From NCBI GenBank assembly GCA_024346835.1, contig AP024867.1:434001-498000 (forward strand): 64,000 bases of DNA, read 5' to 3'. The DNA comes from Vibrio comitans (lineage in GTDB: Bacteria > Pseudomonadota > Gammaproteobacteria > Enterobacterales > Vibrionaceae). The position numbers and the translations under genes are program-made. Of this stretch, positions 8,664 to 17,698 are shown piece after piece; positions within the stretch are counted from its first letter, which is position 1, and every line of letters begins with the position of its first letter. Under the pieces are notes generated by a model. It saw nothing but the letters and a program-made list of their open reading frames with translations. It ran no database searches and was not told the origin of the DNA.

Positions 8664-9155
8664 ATGATCGTATTAACAACCAACCTAGGTGAAATAACCA
8701 TAGAGCTCAATCTGGAAAAGGCACCTATAAGTAGTAAAAACTTTCTTAGATACTGCAAGGAAGGCTTCTTTGAGGGCACTATTTTTCACCGCGTGATTGA
8801 TGGGTTTATGATTCAAGGTGGCGGACATACTGAGAATCTTTTAGAAAAGCCATCTCATGATCCTATTGTCAATGAAGCCAACCGTGGGTTAAAAAATGTC
8901 ATCGGCTCTATTGCTATGGCACGTACCGACGCTCCACACTCTGCTACATCACAATTTTTTATTAACCTAGATAACAATGATTTTCTAGACTTCACCGCAA
9001 CCAACAATCAAGGCTGGGGCTATGCTGTTTTTGGCCAAGTAACAGCAGGAATGGATGTAGTAAATGCTATTGCTAAGGTAAAAACACACTCAAAATTTGG
9101 GCTTGATGACTTACCTATTGACCCAATCATCATAGAGAAAGTGACTCTCTTATAA
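8664..9155 (+). CDS. ppiB: Peptidyl-prolyl cis-trans isomerase B (cyclophilin)
   Basis: A cytoplasmic cyclophilin that catalyses proline isomerisation. I chose ATG 8664 (MIVLTTNLGEI), giving 163 residues, against 164 in the Escherichia coli protein. The in-frame codons upstream would add a non-homologous 36-residue tail. Cyclophilin hallmarks are present: FHRVIDGFMIQGGG (about 43-56) with the catalytic Arg, and SATSQFFINLDNNDFLDF (about 95-112). The GGHTENL insertion is typical of the bacterial B type. Confidence 0.95.
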   Translation: MIVLTTNLGEITIELNLEKAPISSKNFLRYCKEGFFEGTIFHRVIDGFMIQGGGHTENLLEKPSHDPIVNEANRGLKNVIGSIAMARTDAPHSATSQFFINLDNNDFLDFTATNNQGWGYAVFGQVTAGMDVVNAIAKVKTHSKFGLDDLPIDPIIIEKVTLL

Positions 9156-9159
9156 GAAG

Positions 9160-9525
9160 TTAAAACTTGTAGGTTAGCGGGCAGATTTCAGTGCTACCTA
9201 TGGTAAGAACATAGGTCTCTCCCAACACATCATAGGAGCAAAGCTTGCTGAATCCAGAGGTTTGCTCCTGTTTGAAAAACCCCGTCTTTTGGGCATCCTC
9301 TGTGGGTGGTTGAAGCTTTGGCGTCACATCAAAGTCAGAGGTCAATGGGCACAGTTCTGTAGCGCCGATATTTAGGCTATGTGTCTCACCAAGCACATCG
9401 TAAAAGCATACCTTGACGAAAGCTTGAGATTCTTCGCTTTGCAAGAAGCCTGTTGTTGCTTGCGCTAAAGTTGGGGCTAGCATGACATAAACTACCGTCA
9501 TAAACAGGCTGAATTTTAACTTCAT
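9160..9525 (-). CDS. Secreted protein made of two ~41-residue repeats
   Basis: A 121-residue protein with a signal peptide (1-23, ending AQA). The mature chain consists of two copies of one unit (about 25-65 and 81-121), both following the pattern TGF..(Q/E)..FxKxCxYDVLGETxxLxIGxTExCPLT. A 15-residue linker rich in Pro/Asp separates them. Each unit holds two cysteines, probably one disulfide per repeat in the periplasm or outside. I do not recognise a named family. It converges on ppiB with a 4-base gap. Confidence 0.75.
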   Translation of the reverse strand: MKLKFSLFMTVVYVMLAPTLAQATTGFLQSEESQAFVKVCFYDVLGETHSLNIGATELCPLTSDFDVTPKLQPPTEDAQKTGFFKQEQTSGFSKLCSYDVLGETYVLTIGSTEICPLTYKF

Positions 9526-10035
9526 AGATATCTACTCCTTAAATCTACACTGACTCATTTCATCAAAGCTTACATCAAGCAGGTATGCAGCTGTCATGAA
9601 TCCTCTTATAAACTGTTTACTCTCTCGCTTTTTTTGCCATAGCGCAGGAGAAACGCTCAATAACAAAGCAGGATTCAATACCGCTCTCCTACCCTAAAAT
9701 CTAATGTAAAAGTGTCTAATCATTTATTAATTTACTTGGCGCATATTGGTAAGCAATAATTTAAACTCTCGATATACTTCTCCTCGTCCCTGATACCTGA
9801 AATTACACATAGTTATATCAAGGTTATTAGTGACACGAATTAAAAATAGCCACTGACAAGCAAAACACTTTATTTTCTTTTTGTAGTGGACATCAAATTC
9901 TCCAACGAAAACGGCAATATTAGTGCTGACGTTGATACTGAGCGAATAAGTTTGAGAGTGATGGCATCAAATGGCTATTTGTAAACACAAAAACTGATTA
10001 TCATTCACTAGATTTCAAAGTTCATAGGTATATAA
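9526..10035. other. 510-base region without a gene
   Basis: I see no convincing open frame or hairpin. At about 9997-10010 the sequence CTGATTATCATTCAC is a partial (about 13/19) Fur-box match just upstream of the DUF3332 gene. It is too weak to call firmly. The remainder is AT-rich and featureless to me. Confidence 0.4.
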
Positions 10036-10572
10036 ATGAAAAAGTTTGGCTTAAAAGTATTGGGTATGGCAGCACTGGCAGCATCACTAAGCGGATGTAT
10101 TGGTAGCAACGCAGTAACAGGTTATGTAATGAAGTTTAACCTTGAAGTTGTTGATAACCGCTACGCTCGTGGTGGTGTAAACATGCTTCTTGCGCCTGTA
10201 TACGCCCTAACTGTTGCCGTCGATTCTCTAGTCTTCAACTCAATTGAATTCTGGTCTGGCAAGAACCCAATCAATGGCAAGCCACACATATTTGATACAA
10301 AAACAAAAACCATGTACAACATGAACGAAAGCCTAGACCCTTCTCTAACAGAAGCGCCTATTGACCCAATCACAATGCGTGAAGTAGAGTCTTCTACATT
10401 CGAGGCTATCGATGAAAATACAATTGAGATGCACGTAACTTACAACAATGGTGACAAATCTGTTGTGACTGGTGTTCGTGACGGTGAGAACGTAAGTTAC
10501 TACGTTGATGGTGAGTTAGTTTCACAGACAACAATGACTCAACTAGAAACTTTGGCTAGCGAACAAGCGTAA
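10036..10572 (+). CDS. DUF3332 family lipoprotein
   Basis: A 178-residue protein with a lipoprotein signal peptide (lipobox LSGC, Cys21). The core VDNRYARGGVNMLLAPVYALT (about 40-60) and the following hydrophobic stretch match DUF3332, a family of small Vibrio/gamma-proteobacterial envelope proteins of unknown role. The C-terminal half is hydrophilic, with a beta-rich TYNNGDKSVVTG region. It is a single gene with a strong terminator. A weak Fur-like sequence precedes it. Confidence 0.82.
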   Translation: MKKFGLKVLGMAALAASLSGCIGSNAVTGYVMKFNLEVVDNRYARGGVNMLLAPVYALTVAVDSLVFNSIEFWSGKNPINGKPHIFDTKTKTMYNMNESLDPSLTEAPIDPITMREVESSTFEAIDENTIEMHVTYNNGDKSVVTGVRDGENVSYYVDGELVSQTTMTQLETLASEQA

Positions 10573-10607
10573 TAATTCGCCCGCAAGACTGAACACTTAT
10601 ATTATTT

Positions 10608-10639
10608 AAATGCCCGGTACTTTGTATCGGGCATTTTTA
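10608..10639 (+). terminator. Terminator of the DUF3332 gene
   Basis: The stem AAATGCCCG / CGGGCATTT with an 11-base loop is followed by a T-run, 36 bases after the stop codon. Confidence 0.9.
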
Positions 10640-10798
10640 TTTGTATTGAAGCATTAGATTTCGGCGTTAAATGGCAAAGAAACCACAATGCTCACTTATA
10701 GAAAAGTACGGGCACTTAGCACTCTTAGGGTTAATACATTGACTCTAACACTACGACTACTATCTTCATTGTTAGACAACAATGTAGATGGAGGTTAC

Positions 10799-11251
10799 AT
10801 GAGAAAGATAATATTAGGGATGTTTGTTACGCTCTTAATGAGCTTTACTGCTCATGCCAACAACGGGCTCATTTCAATTAAAAGTTCACACGATGTTTCA
10901 ACCACCGCCGACAAGCTTATTGAAGTACTAAAAGAAAAAGGCATGACCACCTTTGCTCGCATCAAGCACTCAGAAGCAGCCGAAAATGTGGGAATAGAGC
11001 TTCGCCCTACAGAGTTAGTTTTATTTGGGAACCCTAAAGTAGGCTCCCCATTAATGGCTTGCCAGCAGAGTGCAGGTATCGACCTCCCACAAAAGGCGCT
11101 GATTTCAGAAGATGAACATGGGTTAGTTTGGTTTACCTATAACGACCCAAACTATCTTAAACAAAGACACAATATTACTGGCTGTGATGAGGTTATCGCG
11201 AAGATAGCAAAGGCACTGAATATGTTTGCTACTAAGGCGACACAACCATAA
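10799..11251 (+). CDS. Secreted DUF302 protein
   Basis: I start at ATG 10799 (MRKIILGMF), preceded by GGAGG, giving 150 residues with a signal peptide (about 1-20, ending AHA). An upstream in-frame ATG at 10688 would hide the signal. The mature part is one DUF302 domain: SSHDVSTTADKLIEVLKEKGMTTFARIKHSEAA, then LRPTELVLFGNPKVGSPLM, the classic family motif. It ends with VWFTYNDPNYLKQRH. The fold is a small alpha-beta dimer of unknown ligand. Confidence 0.85.
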   Translation: MRKIILGMFVTLLMSFTAHANNGLISIKSSHDVSTTADKLIEVLKEKGMTTFARIKHSEAAENVGIELRPTELVLFGNPKVGSPLMACQQSAGIDLPQKALISEDEHGLVWFTYNDPNYLKQRHNITGCDEVIAKIAKALNMFATKATQP

Positions 11252-11331
11252 TTTAGAGAACAACAAGGAGTGGCTAGTACTTGCTTTCCTTGTTTATCGA
11301 GATAACAGACTGATTTTAAATAAGATGCTTT

Positions 11332-11362
11332 AATGACCACTTACATAGGTGGTCATTTTTTT
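11332..11362 (+). terminator. Terminator of the DUF302 gene
   Basis: AATGACCAC / GTGGTCATT with an 8-base loop, followed by seven T residues. It abuts the 3' end of the minus-strand kinase gene. Confidence 0.88.
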
Positions 11363-11363
11363 A

Positions 11364-13094
11364 TTAATTCGATATAAGCCACAGCGCTTGAGCCACCGCA
11401 AGCCCTGTCATAATCAAAGCTACGCTCTTCCAAAACAGAACTGGGTTGCGCTTTAATAGCGGGCTCTCTTTTAGCTCTTTTTGCAATACAGGATTAGGTA
11501 CATATAAGTCTGCAATAAAATCACCCAGCACCTGATAACGTCGATTTGGCAGATGGTGGGTCGCTTTACGAAATACAAGATCTACCCAACTAGGGATATC
11601 ATCACGGTAATCTGACAACGAACGATACAGCCACTTGGTATGCCTTGCAGCTTGCAAGTTTTGACTTGTGGTTGGCTTATAAGGCAACTCTCCGGTTAGC
11701 ATTTCAAAACCGATCACTGCAACCGAAAACAAATCCGAAACCAGAGTGGCGCCTCCTGAGTCTAAATATTCAGGTGCAATGTAATTAACCGCCCCAAGAG
11801 GAATGCTATCCGGTGATTCAGGAGTAATTTCTTCAAGACCTTTAACTCTCACTGCGCCAAAGTCGATGATCTTCACCTCACCCGATGGAGTGACAATAAT
11901 GTTTTCAGGCTTGAGATCACGATGCACCATATCGGCACGCTGGAACACTCGAAGCGCCTTAATGATTTCGTCTAAGATTTCACGAGTTTTAGCCAAGCTC
12001 GCTCGAGGGTTATCGTACATCCATTGACGCAAGGTTATCCCTTCGATGTACTCACAAATCTGATATACAAATCGACTATCACTAGGGCTTGGGTAAACAC
12101 GCATCACTCGTTTATTTTTGAGTTGAGTTCCCACCCACAACTCGTTGGCAAAGGCTTTTAAATAATCGATATCATCTCGATATTGCTCTGATGGCGCTTT
12201 TAAAACCCGCTTATCTCCGGTTAGTTCATCTTGCACTAGGTACACATGGCTACGCGAGCCTGAATACAGCGTTTTGAGTACAGTAAACTGATCGAGTTTA
12301 TTGCCTTCAATTAAAACTGGGGGAATAGAGCGAGAGAGCATAGAGCTCTGATGTTCTGGAAGTGTATGTGCGGGTAAATCTCGAATATCAAAAACAAGCG
12401 CACTAAGGTTATCTTGGCTACCTTGTTCAAATGCGTGATGGCAAAGCAGATCAGACATTTCTTGTTGTGAGAATCCGTTAGAGCTCGCTAATGGTTCAAC
12501 ATCAATGACATCATGCACTCCATCCGAGGTAAGGATGAATCGGTCTCCCTTTCGCAAACTCAGTTGCTGATAGTCAACATCCAGACTGGAATCCATACCT
12601 AACGCGCGAGTAAGGTATGCTTGCTTAGCCAAATTGATGCGTTGATGATCTTTGGTCAGCTGTTTTAATTGCCCTTCCCGAAACAAATAAACTCTAGTGT
12701 CACCAACGTGGAATATATGCGCTGTGTTCGATTTAATGATGACACAGCTAAAAGTCGTCACTAAGCCGTTGTGATTTAGGGCTTGCTTGCTTCCCTCTTC
12801 ATATAGCCATGCATTAATTGACGTTAAGATTTTACCTGCCGAATGCTTAATGCTCCAACTGCTTGGCGTTGCGAAGTAATCATTCACAAACTGTACGACG
12901 GCAGTATGACTTGCTCTTTGACTTTGGTCGCTGCAACTCACTCCATCGGCAATACAAGCCACAATACCTTTATGCATCAGGTCGTGCTGACTGTCGGGAA
13001 TCTTAAGTAAAATCGCATCCTGATTTTGAGCACGTGTGCCCGTCAGTGACGTTCCTGCATGTTCGAGTTTTAGCGTTGAGATTGGCATATTCAT
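11364..13094 (-). CDS. Bifunctional PP2C phosphatase / Ser-Thr protein kinase, membrane anchored
   Basis: A 576-residue fusion if translated from ATG 13094; an upstream in-frame TTG at 13127 would add 11 residues. Residues about 10-240 are a PP2C phosphatase with metal-binding Asp in QNQDAILL (26), ADGVSC (50), TSDGVHD (191) and DNLSALVFD (228). Residues about 270-530 are a Hanks-type kinase with VLK (Lys299), HRDLKPEN (391-398) and IDFGAVR (DFG 411-413). A single C-terminal membrane helix (about 551-573) leaves both domains in the cytoplasm. It is the last gene of the nitrate-assimilation operon, next to the transporter, so it may set transporter or enzyme activity (inference from context). 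Confidence 0.92.
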   Translation of the reverse strand: MNMPISTLKLEHAGTSLTGTRAQNQDAILLKIPDSQHDLMHKGIVACIADGVSCSDQSQRASHTAVVQFVNDYFATPSSWSIKHSAGKILTSINAWLYEEGSKQALNHNGLVTTFSCVIIKSNTAHIFHVGDTRVYLFREGQLKQLTKDHQRINLAKQAYLTRALGMDSSLDVDYQQLSLRKGDRFILTSDGVHDVIDVEPLASSNGFSQQEMSDLLCHHAFEQGSQDNLSALVFDIRDLPAHTLPEHQSSMLSRSIPPVLIEGNKLDQFTVLKTLYSGSRSHVYLVQDELTGDKRVLKAPSEQYRDDIDYLKAFANELWVGTQLKNKRVMRVYPSPSDSRFVYQICEYIEGITLRQWMYDNPRASLAKTREILDEIIKALRVFQRADMVHRDLKPENIIVTPSGEVKIIDFGAVRVKGLEEITPESPDSIPLGAVNYIAPEYLDSGGATLVSDLFSVAVIGFEMLTGELPYKPTTSQNLQAARHTKWLYRSLSDYRDDIPSWVDLVFRKATHHLPNRRYQVLGDFIADLYVPNPVLQKELKESPLLKRNPVLFWKSVALIMTGLAVAQALWLISN

Positions 13095-13113
13095 AGACGT
13101 ATTTTGCACGTAT

Positions 13114-13141
13114 AGAGCCCAACTCAAATAAGCTGGGCTCT
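13114..13141 (-). promoter_or_regulatory. Hairpin in the transporter-kinase gap
   Basis: AGAGCCCA and TGGGCTCT with a 12-base loop fill the space between the transporter stop and the kinase start. There is no T-run, so it is more likely an mRNA processing, stability or translation-control hairpin than a terminator. Confidence 0.5.
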
Positions 13142-13149
13142 ACTCCTAT

Positions 13150-14619
13150 CTAGTTAGAAACATCAATCAAGGTTACGCTACCATCCTTATTAACCTCTGC
13201 AATCTTACCGCTTGGTTCTTCCATGAAGATCAGGGTAACAAAGCCAAGTACTGCGGTAGCCGCAATGACATAGAAGAACGTCTGATAACTAACGAAAGAC
13301 AGAATCGTCAAGTAAGTCACAGCACCTACATTACCGTAAGCACCTGTCATACCAGCAATTTGTCCTGTCATTCGACGCTTAATAAGAGGAACGGTAGCAA
13401 ACACTGCACCCTCACCAGCTTGAACAAAGAATGAACATAGCATAGCAGCCGCAACAGCTAACCATACAGGCCAGTGGCTGCCTACTTGCCCCATCAAGAA
13501 GTAACCAACAGCAAGACCAGCAGTCAAAATCAATAAGGTTGGCTTACGACCAAACTTATCTGAAATCCAACCACCACCAGGGCGAGACATTAGGTTCATA
13601 AAGGCATACGCAGACGCTACCATACCCGCTAACACTGGTGTCAGTTCAAAGGTTTCAGCAAAGAACAGCGGTAACATAGAGACAACAGCCAGTTCTGAAC
13701 CAAACGTAGCAAAGTAAAGCACATTTAGGACCGCAACTTGTTTAAACTTGTATTGGTGAATCTCTTCAACTGGTTTTTCAAATACAGTTTTGTTTACTTT
13801 CCAAACTTGGCTTACTTCCAACAAATATAGAGCTAACAAACCGCCGTAAATAGAGTTCACTACAACTTCAGAAAGCATACCAATACCGCTAGGAGACAGT
13901 TTCCAAGCAAGAAGACCCAGTACCGCATACATTGGGATTTTCATTAGTAGTAGGAAGAAAAAGTCACCCTTTGACGTCACTTCCATTGCAGTCAAATGCT
14001 TAGGTCTAAAGTAAGTAGAGCCTTTTGGTGTATCGGAAACAGAGCGATAAAAAATGAATGAAAACACCAAGCTCATCAAGCCAGTTATAGCAACAGCATA
14101 ACGCCACCCTTCATCACCACCGAATAGCAAAGCAAGTGAAGGCAGAGTAAACGCCGCAGCGGCTGAACCAAAGTTACCCCAACCACCATAGATACCCTCA
14201 GCGGTACCAAGCTCGTTGTGCGGGAACCATTCAGAGACTAGGCGAATACCGACCACAAAACCCGCCCCGATAAAGCCGAGCAAGAAGCGGGCAATAGCGG
14301 CCTGTATGAAGGAGTCTGCAAAAGCAAACATAAAACACGGGATAGAACATATCGCGAGCAATGCAGAATAGACCAGTCTTGGGCCGAATCTATCGGTAAG
14401 CATCCCTATAATAACTCGAGCAGGGATGGTCAGTGCCACGTTCAGGATCAATAAGGTTTTTATCTCCTGAGTAGTAAGACCTAGAGTTTCCTTCACCATC
14501 TGCAACAGAGGCGCGAAGTTAAACCACACCACAAAGGTGATGAAGAAAGCCATCCAACTTAGATGCAAGACCTTCATCTTGCCACTAAACGAAAACAGAG
14601 AAAATTTACTGTTATCCAT
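13150..14619 (-). CDS. Nitrate/nitrite MFS transporter (NarK/NasA type)
   Basis: A 489-residue major facilitator protein with about twelve membrane helices. It has the nitrate-porter signatures GFIGAGFVVGIRLVSEWFP and GGWGNFGSAAAAFTLP in the first half, and RPGGGWISDKFGRKP plus an FVQAGEGAVFATVPLI block in the second. These are the NarK/NrtP-type nitrate signatures. It should bring nitrate (and/or nitrite) into the cytoplasm for the reductases encoded beside it. It lies 66 bases after nirD and 55 bases before the kinase-phosphatase. Confidence 0.93.
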   Translation of the reverse strand: MDNSKFSLFSFSGKMKVLHLSWMAFFITFVVWFNFAPLLQMVKETLGLTTQEIKTLLILNVALTIPARVIIGMLTDRFGPRLVYSALLAICSIPCFMFAFADSFIQAAIARFLLGFIGAGFVVGIRLVSEWFPHNELGTAEGIYGGWGNFGSAAAAFTLPSLALLFGGDEGWRYAVAITGLMSLVFSFIFYRSVSDTPKGSTYFRPKHLTAMEVTSKGDFFFLLLMKIPMYAVLGLLAWKLSPSGIGMLSEVVVNSIYGGLLALYLLEVSQVWKVNKTVFEKPVEEIHQYKFKQVAVLNVLYFATFGSELAVVSMLPLFFAETFELTPVLAGMVASAYAFMNLMSRPGGGWISDKFGRKPTLLILTAGLAVGYFLMGQVGSHWPVWLAVAAAMLCSFFVQAGEGAVFATVPLIKRRMTGQIAGMTGAYGNVGAVTYLTILSFVSYQTFFYVIAATAVLGFVTLIFMEEPSGKIAEVNKDGSVTLIDVSN

Positions 14620-14685
14620 AATTTAATTCCTTTTCTAGTAATCCTTCATTCCAGCGACTTCCTACTGCTGGAATGGACAAAAATA

Positions 14686-15030
14686 TTAAGCAGCAACGGC
14701 TTCTGTTACCTGTATCTGCACAGCACCATCAAGCAGTCTTACTGGGTAAGTTTTTACACTGAACTCAGGCTCCTCTATGCACAGCCCCGTTTTTAGGTTG
14801 AAGTGTTGCTTATAGAGAGGGGAAGATACGCAAGGCTCTCCACCAATACAGCCAACAATGCCGCGAGATAAAACCTGCGCTTTGCCGATCGGGTCATAGT
14901 TTGAGATGGCGTATAACGCGCCAGCACGCTGATAATTGAATATCGCAACTTGTCGTCCATTGATCAGAGCGCAAACTCCAACATTCGGTGCGATGTCCGA
15001 TACATCGCAAATAGTCTGCCAGTGATTCAT
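14686..15030 (-). CDS. nirD: Assimilatory nitrite reductase small subunit
   Basis: I start at ATG 15030 (MNHWQTICDVSD), giving 114 residues as in other NirD proteins. The longer frame from 15108 would overlap nirB and adds a basic non-homologous tail. The Rieske-like fold is recognisable (CALINGRQVAIFNY, SNYDPIGKAQVLSRG, VSSPLYKQHFNLKTGLC). The Cys/His cluster ligands are replaced, as in E. coli NirD, so it should carry no iron-sulfur cluster. It partners NirB in the six-electron reduction of nitrite to ammonium. Confidence 0.94.
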   Translation of the reverse strand: MNHWQTICDVSDIAPNVGVCALINGRQVAIFNYQRAGALYAISNYDPIGKAQVLSRGIVGCIGGEPCVSSPLYKQHFNLKTGLCIEEPEFSVKTYPVRLLDGAVQIQVTEAVAA

Positions 15031-15100
15031 AGTCTTTCTCCTAGGTCGAAAATGATTTCTGGTTAAGCGTGGTTTTGGAATTAACAGAGCGTCAAAACGC

Positions 15101-17638
15101 TCAATCAATCTCCACCACGTCTATTGATTGTTCAGTAATGTTCTTTGGAAACCTTTGCTCACGCTCTGAAACGAAGCTCAGAGTACTGTCACGTTGATCC
15201 GTATTGATGAAGTGACTGAAACGCTTCAATTTTTCCGGAGACTCAAGAGTGGTTTTCCATTCACATTGATATTGTCCAATAGTGGTGGCCATATCTTTCT
15301 CAAGCTCAGCGCCCAGGCTTAGCTTGTCTTCAACCACCACTTGTTTGAGATACTCAATGCCACCTTCAAGATTTTCTAGCCACACAGAGGTACGTTGCAA
15401 ACGCTCTGCAGTGCGGATATAGAACATCAACATGCGGTCGACGTATTGAATTAGGGTGGCTTCATCTAGGTCAGTGGCAAGCAAGTCAGCATGTCGAGGA
15501 CGCATGCCCCCGTTACCACATACATACAGGTTCCAGCCATTTTCTGTGGCAATGATGCCTACATCTTTGGATTGCGCTTCCGCACACTCTCGAGTACAGC
15601 CCGATACCGCAAATTTTAACTTGTGCGGTGAGCGCAAACCCTTGTAGCGATTTTCGATATCGATAGCTAAACGAACGCTGTCGCCTACTCCATATCGACA
15701 CCAAGTGCTACCGACACAAGATTTCACTGTACGTACGGATTTGCCGTAGGCGTGTCCTGTTTCAAATCCAGCATCTACAAGCTTCTTCCAGATGATAGGA
15801 AGGTCATTAAGTTCCGCGCCAAATAGGTCAACGCGTTGTCCACCGGTGATCTTGGTGTAAAGATCAAACTCCTTCGCGACCTGTCCAAGCACGATCAACT
15901 TGTCAGGTGTAATTTCACCACCAGCAATACGTGGTACAACAGAGTAAGTGCCGTCTTTTTGCATATTGCCTAGGTAGATATCGTTAGTATCTTGTAGCTC
16001 CATATGCTCATTCTTCAGAATGTAGTCGTTCCAGAATGAAGCTAAGATAGAACCTACCGTAGGCTTACATACCTCACAGCCATGGCCACTGCCGTATTGC
16101 GTCAGCAGTTCATCGAAGGTCTTGATTTGGTTAACGCGAACGATGTCGCTGAGTTCTTGGCGAGAATAGGCAAAGTGCTCACACAGGTCATTGTTGACCT
16201 CTACACCTAGGCTCAACAGTTCACTATCGAGCACCTGTTTGGCCAGAGCGCTACAGCCCCCACAACCGGTAGAAGCGTTAGTCGATTCTTTAAGGGCTGA
16301 CATGGTGCTACAACCCGCCTGAACCGCTTGTTTGATATCCCCTTTGGTCACATCAAAACAAGAACAGATAACCGCAGAATCAGGCAAGGCATCGATACCC
16401 ATACCAGCAGGTTCTTCACCAGCAACATTAGGTAAGATAAGTACTGATGGATTCGAAGGTAGAGGCATGTCGTTTTGCTTCATTTGTAGCAAAGTACCGT
16501 ACGCCTCAGCATCGCCCACGAGCACGGCACCAATAATCTTACTACCGTCCTCTGAGACAATGAGACGTTTGTAAACTTGGTCAATCTCATCACTAAAGGT
16601 ATAAGACTGAGCGCCTTGGGTTTGACCGTGCACCTCACCAATACTTGCTACATCAACGCCGAGCAACTTCAACTTGGTGCTCATATCAGCACCTGTAAAT
16701 GATGCCGTTTCTGACTCACCTTCTAGTAAATGAGTGGCCGCGACCTTAGCCATCTGGTAACCCGGAGCAACTAAACCAAAAATTCGGTTCTCCCAAAGGG
16801 CACACTCTCCTATGGCATAGACATCTGGCAGGTTGGTTTGGCAGTAATCGTTAATCACGATCCCGCCTCGCTCACCGATCTCTATATTCGCTTCGCGAGC
16901 CAATTCATCCTGAGGGCGGATACCAGCAGAGAACACAATCATGTCCGTTTCCAAATGGGAACCATCGGCAAAGTTCATTCGATAGCGAGCATTCTCACCC
17001 GCCACAATCTCACTGGTGGCTTTCTCTGTATGAACCGAAACACCAAGCGACTCAATTTTGCGACGAAGCAAGGCACCACCACCTTCATCTAACTGCACTG
17101 CCATTAAGCGCGGTGCAAATTCCACGACATGCGTCTCTAAGCCAAGTTCTTTAATCGCATTTGCGGCCTCAAGACCTAAAAGGCCACCGCCCACAACCAC
17201 ACCACTTTGACTAAGCTTGCTGGATTCCTCAATTCCGTCTAGGTCTTCGAGAGTTCGATATACATGACAATGCTCGCTATCATTACCAGGAATTGGAGGA
17301 ACGAAAGGGAAAGAGCCAGTGGCTAGCACTAAGGAATCATATTGTTCAATACGGCCGCTTTCGGTTATCACTTGCTTGGCATCAGTATCAAGCTTGACGA
17401 CCTTATCGCTGACCACAAACTTAACGCCATTTTCCGTGTAATAATCCTCATCCGCTAAAGCTAACTCCTTAGCACCTCCAGTAAAGTAAGAGGTAAGATG
17501 AACACGGTCGTAGGCAAGATGTGGCTCCTCTGAAAAGGTGATAATCTCAATATCATCTCTTTTCTGCTGCAATAGTGTTTCTATGTATTTGTGGCCTACC
17601 ATGCCGTTCCCGACCACTATCACTGTTTGCTTTTTCAT
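15101..17638 (-). CDS. nirB: NADH-dependent nitrite reductase large subunit
   Basis: I start at ATG 17638 (MKKQTVIVVGNGMVG), giving 845 residues; 15 in-frame codons upstream look untranslated. Domains in order: FAD and NAD(P)H binding (1-320); BFD-type [2Fe-2S] region with CSCFD and CGGC (about 425-475); then a ferredoxin-like sirohaem domain with 4Fe-4S/sirohaem Cys ligands in KSCVGSTWCRYG and SGCTRECAEAQ (about 640-690). It reduces nitrite to ammonium with NADH, using the sirohaem whose precursor is made by the CobA gene upstream. It is cytoplasmic and assimilatory. Confidence 0.96.
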   Translation of the reverse strand: MKKQTVIVVGNGMVGHKYIETLLQQKRDDIEIITFSEEPHLAYDRVHLTSYFTGGAKELALADEDYYTENGVKFVVSDKVVKLDTDAKQVITESGRIEQYDSLVLATGSFPFVPPIPGNDSEHCHVYRTLEDLDGIEESSKLSQSGVVVGGGLLGLEAANAIKELGLETHVVEFAPRLMAVQLDEGGGALLRRKIESLGVSVHTEKATSEIVAGENARYRMNFADGSHLETDMIVFSAGIRPQDELAREANIEIGERGGIVINDYCQTNLPDVYAIGECALWENRIFGLVAPGYQMAKVAATHLLEGESETASFTGADMSTKLKLLGVDVASIGEVHGQTQGAQSYTFSDEIDQVYKRLIVSEDGSKIIGAVLVGDAEAYGTLLQMKQNDMPLPSNPSVLILPNVAGEEPAGMGIDALPDSAVICSCFDVTKGDIKQAVQAGCSTMSALKESTNASTGCGGCSALAKQVLDSELLSLGVEVNNDLCEHFAYSRQELSDIVRVNQIKTFDELLTQYGSGHGCEVCKPTVGSILASFWNDYILKNEHMELQDTNDIYLGNMQKDGTYSVVPRIAGGEITPDKLIVLGQVAKEFDLYTKITGGQRVDLFGAELNDLPIIWKKLVDAGFETGHAYGKSVRTVKSCVGSTWCRYGVGDSVRLAIDIENRYKGLRSPHKLKFAVSGCTRECAEAQSKDVGIIATENGWNLYVCGNGGMRPRHADLLATDLDEATLIQYVDRMLMFYIRTAERLQRTSVWLENLEGGIEYLKQVVVEDKLSLGAELEKDMATTIGQYQCEWKTTLESPEKLKRFSHFINTDQRDSTLSFVSEREQRFPKNITEQSIDVVEID

Positions 17639-17698
17639 AATATCCATTCCTTGAAACCCAAAATTTTTGTGCGTAATCTTCAAAACATCGTTGCCTGG

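Noticed and set aside
15031..15108. N-terminal extension of NirD starting inside the nirB end
   Set aside because: Basic, non-homologous residues; ATG 15030 gives the normal NirD length.
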